Shown here: piece after piece, positions 1 through 6,180 of the stretch | Layout: each line of letters starts with the position of its first letter | How positions within the stretch are numbered: position 1 is the stretch's first letter | Assembly: GCA_030594905.1 (NCBI GenBank) | Contig: JAUVEF010000074.1 | Coordinates: forward strand, 1 to 6,196 | Source of the DNA: Methanosarcinales archaeon | GTDB lineage: Archaea > Halobacteriota > Methanosarcinia > Methanosarcinales > Methanogasteraceae | Length of the DNA: 6,196 nucleotides | Direction of reading: 5' to 3' | Notes under the pieces: generated by a model | What the model saw: the letters and a program-made list of their open reading frames with translations, nothing else | Database searches by the model: none | What the model was told of the DNA's origin: nothing | Translations under genes and position numbers: made by a program

Positions 1-763
1 CAGCGATCCTTGAGAATATGCCTCTTGTGAGGTTACAGAGGATCGGGTTCTTGCGGGCTTCATCCGCCCCCCACGGACACACTGTTCCTTTGACAATGCA
101 AGCAGCCCCGCCAGCGGATTCTTCGATTGAAAAGCTCCCACCGAGTTGATTCATCACGCTTGCACAGATCGCCCCGATGCTTGCAGGATCTGTCATCTCC
201 TCGCCGAGCGGATACATCTCACTTATGGTCTTCTCAACCATTTCGGTCATATGGTATATCATAACCTTCTTCTGCTCAGGAGGAAGCGTCTGGAGCAGCA
301 GGGAAATCATCGCAGTAAGGATGCCACGCACGCGGTTCTGCATCTCAAGCGTGTCGCGTTCCGAGAGCAGGTTGTCATGCAGCCCCTTGGTGTGCAGGAG
401 CGACTTTACCCGCGATATCAATTCTTCCTTGTTAACCGGCTTTGTGAGAAACTCATCTGACCCGGAGTCGCTCCCCTTTATCCGGTCACCGACATCAGAG
501 AGCGCGGTCACAAGGATTATCGGTATGAAATGGGTGGCGGGATCACTCTTCAGCCGCTTGCTGACCTCGTAGCCGTCCATGCCCGGCATCATAATGTCAA
601 GTAGTATGAGGTCAGGCTTATCAGCATTCACCGCCTCGAGAGCATCCTCGCCGCTGCATACGGAGATGACATCATAGTCACGCGATAGATATGCATCCAG
701 CAGTTCCAAGTTCATCTGTTCGTCATCTACAGCCAATATCTTCGGTCGTGTCTCTTCAGCTAT
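1..763 (-). CDS. Response regulator: receiver plus methanogen-type (MetOD1-like) output domain, 3' end beyond window
   Basis: This is a cytoplasmic two-component response regulator of which 254 codons are visible; the C-terminus lies beyond position 1. Residues about 7-122 form a receiver domain, with the acidic pair in AVDDE (residues 13-14), phospho-acceptor D56 in LLDIMMPGMDG, T86 and K108 in the TKP motif. A helical linker (about 125-150) leads to a second domain containing the motifs CPWG (C229) and NPILCNLTRGIF (C243). From memory these match the methanogen output domain MetOD1 of archaeal response regulators, whose function is not established. No helix-turn-helix is visible, so a direct transcription-factor role is not supported. 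The gene is the last visible member of the operon and its partner is presumably the kinase at 1144-4530. The start is uncertain: no ATG or GTG lies between the in-frame TAG at 767-769 and the receiver. I use the ATA at 761-763, placed correctly behind a perfect Shine-Dalgarno; the ATA at 764-766, a TTG at 734-736 or a frameshift are alternatives. The receiver call is firm; the output-domain name is less so. Confidence 0.85.
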   Translation of the reverse strand, partial: MAEETRPKILAVDDEQMNLELLDAYLSRDYDVISVCSGEDALEAVNADKPDLILLDIMMPGMDGYEVSKRLKSDPATHFIPIILVTALSDVGDRIKGSDSGSDEFLTKPVNKEELISRVKSLLHTKGLHDNLLSERDTLEMQNRVRGILTAMISLLLQTLPPEQKKVMIYHMTEMVEKTISEMYPLGEEMTDPASIGAICASVMNQLGGSFSIEESAGGAACIVKGTVCPWGADEARKNPILCNLTRGIFSRIA

Positions 764-770
764 TATCTAC

Positions 771-780
771 CTCACCTCCC
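771..780 (-). promoter_or_regulatory. Strong Shine-Dalgarno for the receiver-MetOD1 gene
   Basis: The minus strand reads GGGAGGTGAG here. GGAGGTGA is fully complementary to the archaeal 16S rRNA 3' end (ATCACCTCC). It lies 5 and 8 bases upstream of two consecutive in-frame ATA codons (764-766 and 761-763), just after the stop of the upstream receiver gene. No ATG, GTG or TTG in the correct reading frame sits at a suitable distance, which makes this site the main evidence that translation begins at an ATA or that a base has been lost or gained. Confidence 0.7.
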
Positions 781-784
781 CGCA

Positions 785-1147
785 TCATTTCAGATATTGC
801 TCGACTGCCGGCTTGAACTCGTGGACGTCGATCGGCTTTGAGATGTATCCCACACACCCGGCTTCGACGAACCGCTCCGCATCTCCAGCCATCGCGTGTG
901 CGGTCAGCGCCACAACTGGCGTTGCGGCAGTATCCGGGTCATTCTTGAGTTTATCCAGGATCTCCGACCCGTCCATCTCAGGAAGCTGCATATCAAGGAG
1001 TATCAGGTCAAATTCTATCTGCTTGACAAATTCAAGTGCTTCGAACCCGTCCTCCGCACCCGTTACATCGTATCCATACACTTCCAACAGGTCAACTGCG
1101 AGTTCCATATTCATCGGGTTGTCCTCAACAACCAGTATGTGTTTCAT
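785..1147 (-). CDS. Stand-alone receiver-domain response regulator (CheY/DivK-like), 120 aa
   Basis: The gene encodes a single receiver domain with no output region, a small cytoplasmic phospho-acceptor expected to take phosphate from the adjacent kinase and signal through protein contacts. The acidic pair E8-D9 lies in VVEDNPMN, the phospho-acceptor is D52 in LLDMQLPEMDG, the switch threonine is T82 in ALTAHAM, and the conserved lysine is K104 in SKPID. The EDNPMN and LTAHAM signatures are typical of receivers attached to, or working with, hybrid kinases, as in DivK-type proteins. The ATG overlaps the kinase TGA as ATGA, and a good ribosome binding site lies inside the kinase 3' end, so the two are probably translationally coupled and made in fixed proportion. 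The full family length is present and all catalytic residues are intact. Which kinase phosphorylates it is inferred from position only. Confidence 0.93.
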   Translation of the reverse strand: MKHILVVEDNPMNMELAVDLLEVYGYDVTGAEDGFEALEFVKQIEFDLILLDMQLPEMDGSEILDKLKNDPDTAATPVVALTAHAMAGDAERFVEAGCVGYISKPIDVHEFKPAVEQYLK

Positions 1148-4100
1148 TTGTGTTTATCACTCCTTTTTGTTGTTACTTTCATGATATTATCTATCAGTTC
1201 GCTCCCGGAAAACGTCCCCTTATGCAGGATTGAGATTGCACCGTTGCTCAACTGCTTCACCTCATCGTCTGTTACGTCTTTTGCTGTGCAGATGATCACC
1301 GGGATGTTCTTTGTCTCCGGATTATCACGTAGTCTGGATAGTACCTCAAATCCGCTGACAACAGGCATCATCAGGTCAAGTACCAGTACGTCAGGATGTT
1401 CGCTAAACGCGATGTCCAATCCTTCCTGCCCGCCGTACGCCCGCAACACGTCAAAGCCATCAGGCTCGATCATCGATGCGATCAGTTCAACGGCATCGGG
1501 CTCATCATCCACAATAAGCACCTTCGGCACAACGACCCCCAGCACCCCTCTAAGTGAGTCCAGTGTGCCAAGGAGCGCGTCCCTCTCGACCGGTTTGGAA
1601 AGGTAATCGATTGCACCAAGCGAAAACCCGAGCGTTTTCTCATCCAACATCGAGATCACGATCACCGGAATCGCGCTGGTCTCGGGATTGTACTTCAGGT
1701 ATTTGAGCACACTCCATCCGTTCATCCCGGGCAGCATGATGTCCAGCGTGATTGCTGCCAGATCAAGCTTATGCGCAATCGCCAGTGCGTCTTTGCCATT
1801 GCACGCATGTATGACCCGGTATCCTGCGTCGGTGAGCGTGATTGTCAAGAGTTCACTTGCATCCGGGTCATCCTCGACAACTAGTATTAGCGGCTCATCC
1901 CCGCTCGCACCGGATGGCGCGGTTATCTCCGGAATATTGATCTCTCCGACCCCGCCGGTCTCTCCCACCTCTCCGGTCGCTATAGTCCTCCTGACATCCT
2001 GTGCAGACACTGCAGGCGTATCCGACATCTCCCCGGTTTCTGGCATCACTGGCGTTTTTGCTGCTTCCGGTGTTTTCGGTGCCGCAGAGATCTCAGGCGT
2101 TCCGGCTTCCGCCTTGCCCGCAACAGGCATCGTGAATATGAACGTGCTACCCCGGTCAGCCCCACTCTCAACCCATACCCTGCCGCCGTGCAACTCCACA
2201 AACTGCTTGACAAGAGAGAGACCCAGCCCCGTTCCGCCGTACTTCCGAGACGTGGACGAGTCTGCCTGCACAAAGGGCTGGAACAGTTTTTTGGCAGCCT
2301 CAGGCGAGATCCCGATTCCGGTGTCAGTTACCGAAATCTGCGCCATTCCCTCTTTGCGCCGCCCGTCAACCGCGATCGACCCGCCATCCGGTGTAAACTT
2401 GATTGCGTTGCTCAGAAGGTTGTAAATAATCTGTTTGAACTTGCTCACGTCCCCGTTGATCGTGGTGAGTTCGGGTTCGACTGTGACAGCTATCCTGATC
2501 TTCTTCTTTTCGGCAATCGACAGAACCAGGATCTTTGCACCCTCAAGCACCGTCTGAACATCGAAATCAACATACTCCAGTTCCACCTTCCCTGCCTCAA
2601 CCTTCGAGAGATCGAGTATGTCATTGATAAGCTGCAGCAGGTGCTTGCCGCTTATGAGGATGTTTGTTGCGTATTTCGACTGCTTCTCATTGAGGGCACC
2701 GAATGTCTCATCATGCAGGATCTCTGAAAAACCGATGATCGAGTTTAGCGGGGTTCGCAGTTCGTGGCTCATGTTTGCAAGGAACTCGGATTTTGTCTTG
2801 CTGGCTGCCGCAAGCTCATTTGAGGTCATCTCAAGCTTATCGCGCTGGTTCTTAAGCTTAGCTGCCATCTCCTGCGTCTGTATGTATGCCTGCGCGTTGT
2901 GCACAGCCACAGCAATCTGGCAGACAACACGTTTTATGAATTCGAGCACATCATGCGTGACCACGCCGACATGGCATGTAACTATGACTCCAAGCAGCAT
3001 CTCATTAAATATCATCGGGGTGCTGACAATTGTCTCAGGCATGACTTCGCACAAACCCGCTTCCAGCCCGTAGATCGTGTCTTCCGGAATGTCAGTCACA
3101 ACAACCATCTCCTTCTCAAGAGCGGTCTGACCAGGGATACCTTCGCCGTGCGAGAACTTCCGCACCGAAACCACATCGTCCGTGCATCTGGTGACCGCGG
3201 GTACAAGCAACTTATTTTGGGCGTCGTACATGTAGATTACGCCCACAGTCGCACTGGTGTATTTCATAAGAAGGCGCAAGCCATCTGTCAAAACCACATT
3301 CAGGTCTATGGACTTTCCAAGCGCAGTCAGGATATCGGTGTATGCCGTCTCCATCTCCCGCTTCACCGCGAGACGCTCCTCAGCCGCCATCCGTTCGATG
3401 ATCTCGGTCTCGGACCGCTCAATTGCCTCGCTGAGCTCTCTGGTTCTCCCCCCCACCTTTTCTTCCAGATTTGAACGGGACTCTCTGAGTTCGGCGCTCA
3501 GCAGGTTAAACTCGTCTGCAAAGAGTTCGATCTCATCACCGGTCTTGATATCGATCTCATAATCGAGGTTGCCGCCCCTCACCTCTCTGAGACCGCGATG
3601 CAGATCAGAGATGGGCTTTGATATCGTCCTCGTTACAAAGATAGATACAACCAGCCCCACCAACAGAAGAACAATGATTGCCAGCAGCATCGTATTATTC
3701 AATCTCGCAACCGACGCAAACGCTTCTTTCTCGCTCATCTCTGCAAGCAGGTACCATTCCATATCAGGTATATATGTTTGAAATCTGAGAACATCCGTAC
3801 CCAGATAATTCCGGGTCAAAACCGCCCCACCCCCATCGACACTTACATACCCCACATCAACCCTCTGTTTCAGGAATGTGCCGTTCGCAAACATTGCGGG
3901 CGTTACCATGTAGCCGTCCCTGTTCACAAGATAAATCTCCCCGGTATCTCCAAGACCGGTTCTGTCCGTTGTGATCGCAAATAATTCCCTTTCCGCGTCA
4001 AAATTTATCGCAAGAACTCCTGAAAATTCACCGTCCAGCAGAATCGGTGCTGTTATGCTGATAACCGCATTTCCGGTGTATAAAGAGGTGTGAAGGTCTT

Positions 4101-4530
4101 TGATGTAAACCCTGTCTTGTCCATTCAAGAAGATGTCCTTGTTGCTTTTGTCAAGCCCGACATCGTCACGATTGGAGGCGATCACTATGCCTTTTGCATC
4201 CAGCACCTCGATCATCGAAATCTCGTCGTGAGCCTGTATTACACTTTTTATCCTACGATCAGACTGCCCCATTCTCCATGTATGCTCCTTGCTGTCATCC
4301 ACCGCATCTCTGAACGCGTTTCCTGCGGCCAGCGTCTTGGTAATCTCTTTGTACCCCTTCAGAACCGTCTCGACATGATCCGCTCTCGACTGCGCAGTTG
4401 CCTCCAGGTGAATGGAAACCTGCTCCTGTGTAATCTCCTCTGAAATCGACCGGCTGACAATGGTTGCAACCGTGCCGGTGACTATGATGAACGCAATCAG
4501 GATTATAACAAGCTTGATCTGGATTTTCAT
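1144..4530 (-). CDS. Membrane hybrid sensor histidine kinase: dCache-HAMP-GAF-HisKA-HATPase-REC-REC, 1128 aa
   Basis: This is an inner-membrane sensor kinase. From the preferred ATG: transmembrane helix 1 at about 5-26; an extracellular double-Cache-like sensor at 30-278; transmembrane helix 2 at 279-300; HAMP at 300-353; a charged coiled coil to about 395; a GAF domain at about 396-548; a coiled coil at 550-580; HisKA at about 580-645 with phospho-acceptor H589 in [10 protein letters not shown]; and an HATPase domain at about 690-803 with N-box [10 protein letters not shown]1 DTGIG, F-box LFQPF and G2 GGTGLGL. A roughly 75-residue Pro/Thr/Glu/Gly-rich linker (804-878) leads to receiver 1 (881-996; D930, S960, K979) and receiver 2 (1002-1118; D1052, T1082, K1104 followed by G instead of P). 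All kinase residues are intact, so it should be active. The Cache ligand is unknown; the RxWY-type amino-acid-binding motif is not visible. No HPt domain is present. A GTG at 4570-4572 would add 14 residues, but the ATG is preferred because it directly precedes helix 1 and has GTGGGGGA upstream. The 3' end overlaps the receiver gene by 4 bases. Confidence 0.95.
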   Translation of the reverse strand: MKIQIKLVIILIAFIIVTGTVATIVSRSISEEITQEQVSIHLEATAQSRADHVETVLKGYKEITKTLAAGNAFRDAVDDSKEHTWRMGQSDRRIKSVIQAHDEISMIEVLDAKGIVIASNRDDVGLDKSNKDIFLNGQDRVYIKDLHTSLYTGNAVISITAPILLDGEFSGVLAINFDAERELFAITTDRTGLGDTGEIYLVNRDGYMVTPAMFANGTFLKQRVDVGYVSVDGGGAVLTRNYLGTDVLRFQTYIPDMEWYLLAEMSEKEAFASVARLNNTMLLAIIVLLLVGLVVSIFVTRTISKPISDLHRGLREVRGGNLDYEIDIKTGDEIELFADEFNLLSAELRESRSNLEEKVGGRTRELSEAIERSETEIIERMAAEERLAVKREMETAYTDILTALGKSIDLNVVLTDGLRLLMKYTSATVGVIYMYDAQNKLLVPAVTRCTDDVVSVRKFSHGEGIPGQTALEKEMVVVTDIPEDTIYGLEAGLCEVMPETIVSTPMIFNEMLLGVIVTCHVGVVTHDVLEFIKRVVCQIAVAVHNAQAYIQTQEMAAKLKNQRDKLEMTSNELAAASKTKSEFLANMSHELRTPLNSIIGFSEILHDETFGALNEKQSKYATNILISGKHLLQLINDILDLSKVEAGKVELEYVDFDVQTVLEGAKILVLSIAEKKKIRIAVTVEPELTTINGDVSKFKQIIYNLLSNAIKFTPDGGSIAVDGRRKEGMAQISVTDTGIGISPEAAKKLFQPFVQADSSTSRKYGGTGLGLSLVKQFVELHGGRVWVESGADRGSTFIFTMPVAGKAEAGTPEISAAPKTPEAAKTPVMPETGEMSDTPAVSAQDVRRTIATGEVGETGGVGEINIPEITAPSGASGDEPLILVVEDDPDASELLTITLTDAGYRVIHACNGKDALAIAHKLDLAAITLDIMLPGMNGWSVLKYLKYNPETSAIPVIVISMLDEKTLGFSLGAIDYLSKPVERDALLGTLDSLRGVLGVVVPKVLIVDDEPDAVELIASMIEPDGFDVLRAYGGQEGLDIAFSEHPDVLVLDLMMPVVSGFEVLSRLRDNPETKNIPVIICTAKDVTDDEVKQLSNGAISILHKGTFSGSELIDNIMKVTTKRSDKHK
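1157..1165 (-). promoter_or_regulatory. Ribosome binding site of the stand-alone receiver gene
   Basis: The minus strand reads AAGGAGTGA, ending 9 bases before the ATG at 1145-1147. It lies within the last codons of the kinase gene. Together with the ATGA stop/start overlap it fixes the start of the receiver gene and suggests translational coupling. Confidence 0.7.
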
Positions 4531-4538
4531 GTATCTAT

Positions 4539-4546
4539 TCCCCCAC
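4539..4546 (-). promoter_or_regulatory. Probable ribosome binding site of the hybrid kinase gene
   Basis: The minus strand reads GTGGGGGA, with the last G 9 bases before the ATG at 4528-4530. It resembles the GGGGG/GGGGTGA elements in front of both KaiC-like genes. It favours this ATG over the GTG at 4570-4572, which has no Shine-Dalgarno upstream. Confidence 0.45.
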
Positions 4547-4574
4547 TCATTTTCGCGCCTCTGATCGTACACCT

Positions 4575-5297
4575 CTATTCATTCTTCGTTCCGGATTTGC
4601 GGAATTTGATACCCTCCGAAGTTATATCAAAGACCGACAATTCCAGCGAGAGTTCAGTGCTGCGCATCTTCGGGATGGTGATGTACCGCTCAATCTTCTC
4701 GGTGTACGGGTTCTCCTTTATGATGAGTTTGATGGAACCGTAAGACGAATACTTTGAAACTTCGTGTGTCAGTTCGTGAGCGGTCTCGTCCATGATAAAG
4801 AGCACAGTACAGCCCTTGCTGGTAGTAAGTGTGTAGTTTATCATGTCAATTCTATACCTGAATTCCTTGATGCTCATGTCCAGTGCAAACACCCCGATGT
4901 TATCGATGACCACCACATCGGTATTGTCAGGCACCATTCGTACCTGCTTGATTAGGTCTATGTCGGTTGCCGGGGATCGGGAACCAAAATCCATCGCTTG
5001 CTCGATATTACGCATCCTTGTCTCAAGGACTCGCTTGATAACAAGCTGTTCACAATCGAGATAGTGCTCAAGATCAAGCCCGAGCACCCCCGCTTGCACG
5101 AGAAGATCCTCTGGCGACTCCTCTGTTGCAATATGCACACATTTCAAGCCATCAGTGCAGGATCTGTGAATGAACTGCAACCCAAAGATCGTCTTCCCGG
5201 CACCTGATGCACCTGTTATCAGCACTGCCTTACCGCGGGGATAGCCCCCGCTCAGTTTTAGGTCCAGTTCGGCAATTCCTGTTGGTATGCGCTTCAT
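4575..5297 (-). CDS. KaiC-like RecA-superfamily ATPase, single domain, 240 aa (paralogue B)
   Basis: This is a cytoplasmic P-loop ATPase of the KaiC/RAD55 family. It starts TGIAELDLKLSGGYPRG, the usual KaiC opening. Walker A is GASGAGKT (residues 29-36), the catalytic glutamates are E59-E60 in ATEESPED, and Walker B is VVVID with D132. A K-M-R motif (210-212) matches the inter-subunit lysine/arginine motif of KaiC, suggesting a hexameric ring. It has one ATPase domain rather than the two of cyanobacterial KaiC, and no KaiA or KaiB gene is present, so a clock role is not supported. It is about 62% identical by hand alignment to the paralogue encoded just upstream. A GTG at 5340-5342 would give a 15-residue extension, but the ATG at 5295-5297 aligns with the paralogue start and has GGGGGT upstream. 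The stop lies 44 bases before the kinase ATG. A signalling role with the adjacent kinase and receivers is inferred from family knowledge and context; the partner is unknown. Confidence 0.93.
   Translation of the reverse strand: MKRIPTGIAELDLKLSGGYPRGKAVLITGASGAGKTIFGLQFIHRSCTDGLKCVHIATEESPEDLLVQAGVLGLDLEHYLDCEQLVIKRVLETRMRNIEQAMDFGSRSPATDIDLIKQVRMVPDNTDVVVIDNIGVFALDMSIKEFRYRIDMINYTLTTSKGCTVLFIMDETAHELTHEVSKYSSYGSIKLIIKENPYTEKIERYITIPKMRSTELSLELSVFDITSEGIKFRKSGTKNE
4594..4673 (-). repeat. 80-bp near-identical repeat, copy 1 (3' end of KaiC-like paralogue B)
   Basis: By direct comparison about 75 of 80 bases match 5381-5460 at a constant offset of 787 bases. It encodes the conserved C-terminus (KMRSTELSLELS...EGIK). 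The match is clearly higher than in the Walker A and Walker B segments of the same genes and includes most synonymous positions, as expected from recent gene conversion or strong nucleotide-level constraint. Confidence 0.7.
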
Positions 5298-5304
5298 CGT
5301 GTTT

Positions 5305-5310
5305 ACCCCC
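5305..5310 (-). promoter_or_regulatory. Probable ribosome binding site of KaiC-like paralogue B
   Basis: The minus strand reads GGGGGT, ending 7 bases before the ATG at 5295-5297. It supports that start over the upstream GTG at 5340-5342. Confidence 0.45.
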
Positions 5311-5321
5311 AATCTTTTTTT

Positions 5322-5338
5322 GCATGTACTGTAGATGC
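5322..5338. repeat. 17-bp quasi-palindrome between the two KaiC-like genes
   Basis: The sequence GCATGTACTGTAGATGC reads nearly the same on both strands: GCATnTAC / GTAnATGC around a single central base, with one mismatched pair per arm. It lies in the 64-base gap between the KaiC-like genes, upstream of the ribosome binding site of the second gene. On the transcript it is followed by an A-run, not a U-run, so it is not a terminator. It could be a weak operator or processing hairpin, or chance. Confidence 0.3.
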
Positions 5339-5361
5339 CCACCGCATCAAAGAAAGAATCT

Positions 5362-6081
5362 CTATCCGGAGTTTGTTGTGGATTTGCGGATCTTGATACC
5401 CTCCGAAGTTATATCGAAGACAGACAATTCCAGCGAGAGTTCGGTGCTGCGCATCTTCGGAACATCCAGATACCGCTCCCGCACACCGGTGTAGGGGTTC
5501 TCTTTCATCATGAGTTTGATGGAACCGTACGCCGAGTATTCTGCAATTCCGTGGGTCAGATTATGGGCAGCCTCATCCATAACCATCAGCGTAGTGCAGC
5601 TCTTGCTTGCGAGTAGGCGGGTTATCGTGTCGATCATGTCCCGAAAATCCTTGACGCCTGTGTTCAGTGCAAACACCCCTACATTATCGATGACCGCCAC
5701 ATCAGTGTCATCCGGTACCAGTTTTACCTGCTCAAGCAGGTTTATATCCGTTGTTTCAAACCCAAAACCAAGTTGTGTTGACATCTCTGCGCTTTCCGTC
5801 CTGATATCAAAGACGCGCTCGATTTTAAGCTGTCCGGAATCGAGATACGGTCTTAGATCAAGTCCAAGAATCTTAGCCTGTATGAGAATATCTTCAGGCG
5901 ATTCTTCTGTTGCGATATGAATACACTTCTTGCCGTCGATCAATGATCTTTGGATGAAGTGTAGTCCGAATATAGTCTTTCCGGCACCGGGTGTGCCTGT
6001 CAACAGTATTACCCTTCCCACAGGGTAGCCTCCGCTCAGTTTCGCGTCCAGTTCAGATATCCCTGTTGATACACGCTCCAT
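5362..6081 (-). CDS. KaiC-like RecA-superfamily ATPase, single domain, 239 aa (paralogue A)
   Basis: This is the first gene of the operon and a cytoplasmic KaiC/RAD55-family ATPase. It opens with STGISELDAKLSGGYPVG. Walker A is GTPGAGKT (29-36), the catalytic glutamates are E59-E60 in ATEESPED, Walker B is VAVID with D132, and the K-M-R inter-subunit motif is at 209-211. All are intact, so ATP binding and hydrolysis, and probably ring assembly, are expected. It has one KaiC domain and no second domain or membrane segment. It is a tandem paralogue of the next gene (about 62% identical by hand alignment), with 22 consecutive identical residues near the C-terminus and a very divergent stretch at 91-110. 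The ATG is supported by GGGGTGA four bases upstream. Family knowledge and context suggest it couples nucleotide state to the downstream kinase/receiver system. Two copies could form a hetero-oligomer or respond to different partners; neither can be decided here. Confidence 0.94.
   Translation of the reverse strand: MERVSTGISELDAKLSGGYPVGRVILLTGTPGAGKTIFGLHFIQRSLIDGKKCIHIATEESPEDILIQAKILGLDLRPYLDSGQLKIERVFDIRTESAEMSTQLGFGFETTDINLLEQVKLVPDDTDVAVIDNVGVFALNTGVKDFRDMIDTITRLLASKSCTTLMVMDEAAHNLTHGIAEYSAYGSIKLMMKENPYTGVRERYLDVPKMRSTELSLELSVFDITSEGIKIRKSTTNSG
5381..5460 (-). repeat. 80-bp near-identical repeat, copy 2 (3' end of KaiC-like paralogue A)
   Basis: This is the partner of 4594-4673 with five differences in 80 bases. 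The two copies are direct repeats 787 bp apart and could recombine to delete one KaiC-like gene, leaving an intact fusion. Confidence 0.7.
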
Positions 6082-6085
6082 TCAG

Positions 6086-6092
6086 TCACCCC
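6086..6092 (-). promoter_or_regulatory. Ribosome binding site of KaiC-like paralogue A
   Basis: The minus strand reads GGGGTGA, ending 4 bases before the ATG at 6079-6081. GGTGA is a standard archaeal Shine-Dalgarno core and fixes the start. Confidence 0.65.
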
Positions 6093-6103
6093 AACCTATG
6101 TGG

Positions 6104-6117
6104 TGTGCAACTGCACA
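6104..6117. promoter_or_regulatory. Palindromic operator candidate, downstream copy
   Basis: TGTGCA-AC-TGCACA is a perfect 6+6 bp inverted repeat with a 2-base centre. It lies in the predicted leader, around +7 to +20 from the inferred transcription start, where a bound dimeric regulator would block transcription. A second, partial copy lies at 6169-6180. No regulator is encoded in the window, so the binding protein is unknown. Confidence 0.5.
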
Positions 6118-6146
6118 TCACACGATAATATTTCTCATACAATCCC

Positions 6147-6158
6147 ATATAAATATAT
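6147..6158 (-). promoter_or_regulatory. Archaeal TATA box of the operon
   Basis: The minus strand reads ATATATTTATAT in an otherwise mixed-composition region, and it is the only strong TATA-like element ahead of the first gene. With the usual archaeal spacing, transcription would begin near 6123-6125, giving a 5' leader of about 42 bases that contains the ribosome binding site and one copy of the palindrome. The BRE just upstream is not a clear purine-rich match. The element also reads TATAAATA on the plus strand, so it could serve a divergent gene. Confidence 0.6.
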
Positions 6159-6168
6159 CACAGAAACC

Positions 6169-6180
6169 CGCAGTTGCACG
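6169..6180. promoter_or_regulatory. Palindromic operator candidate, upstream copy
   Basis: GCAGTTGCAC (6170-6179) is the exact reverse complement of bases 6105-6114 of the downstream palindrome. It retains the TGCAC half-site and the inner GCA-GT-TGC symmetry but not the full outer arm. The two centres are 63 bp apart, with the TATA box between them. Confidence 0.45.

Noticed and set aside
813..2425. Long open frames on the plus strand opposite the kinase and receiver genes (for example 896-1606 and 1688-2425)
   Set aside because: They are antisense to strongly supported minus-strand genes, are serine/proline rich in the manner of shadow frames, and show no domain or ribosome binding site.
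3696..4443. Amino-acid-sensing dCache domain in the kinase
   Set aside because: The conserved RxWY-type ligand motif of amino-acid dCache domains is not visible in the sensor region; the ligand is left unassigned.
4527..4550. Seven-codon frame ATG...TGA overlapping the kinase ATG
   Set aside because: Too short to support as a gene or leader peptide; it exists because the ribosome binding site follows a chance ATG.
4531..4572. GTG at 4570-4572 as the start of the hybrid kinase (14 extra residues)
   Set aside because: No Shine-Dalgarno precedes it; the extra residues are polar and unlike a signal; the ATG at 4528-4530 directly precedes the membrane helix and has GTGGGGGA upstream. Not excluded.
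5298..5342. GTG at 5340-5342 as the start of KaiC-like paralogue B
   Set aside because: The ATG at 5295-5297 aligns exactly with the start of the tandem paralogue and has GGGGGT upstream.
4575..6081. A KaiABC-type circadian clock
   Set aside because: Both proteins have a single KaiC domain, no KaiA or KaiB is present, and this KaiC class is common in non-photosynthetic archaea as general signalling ATPases.
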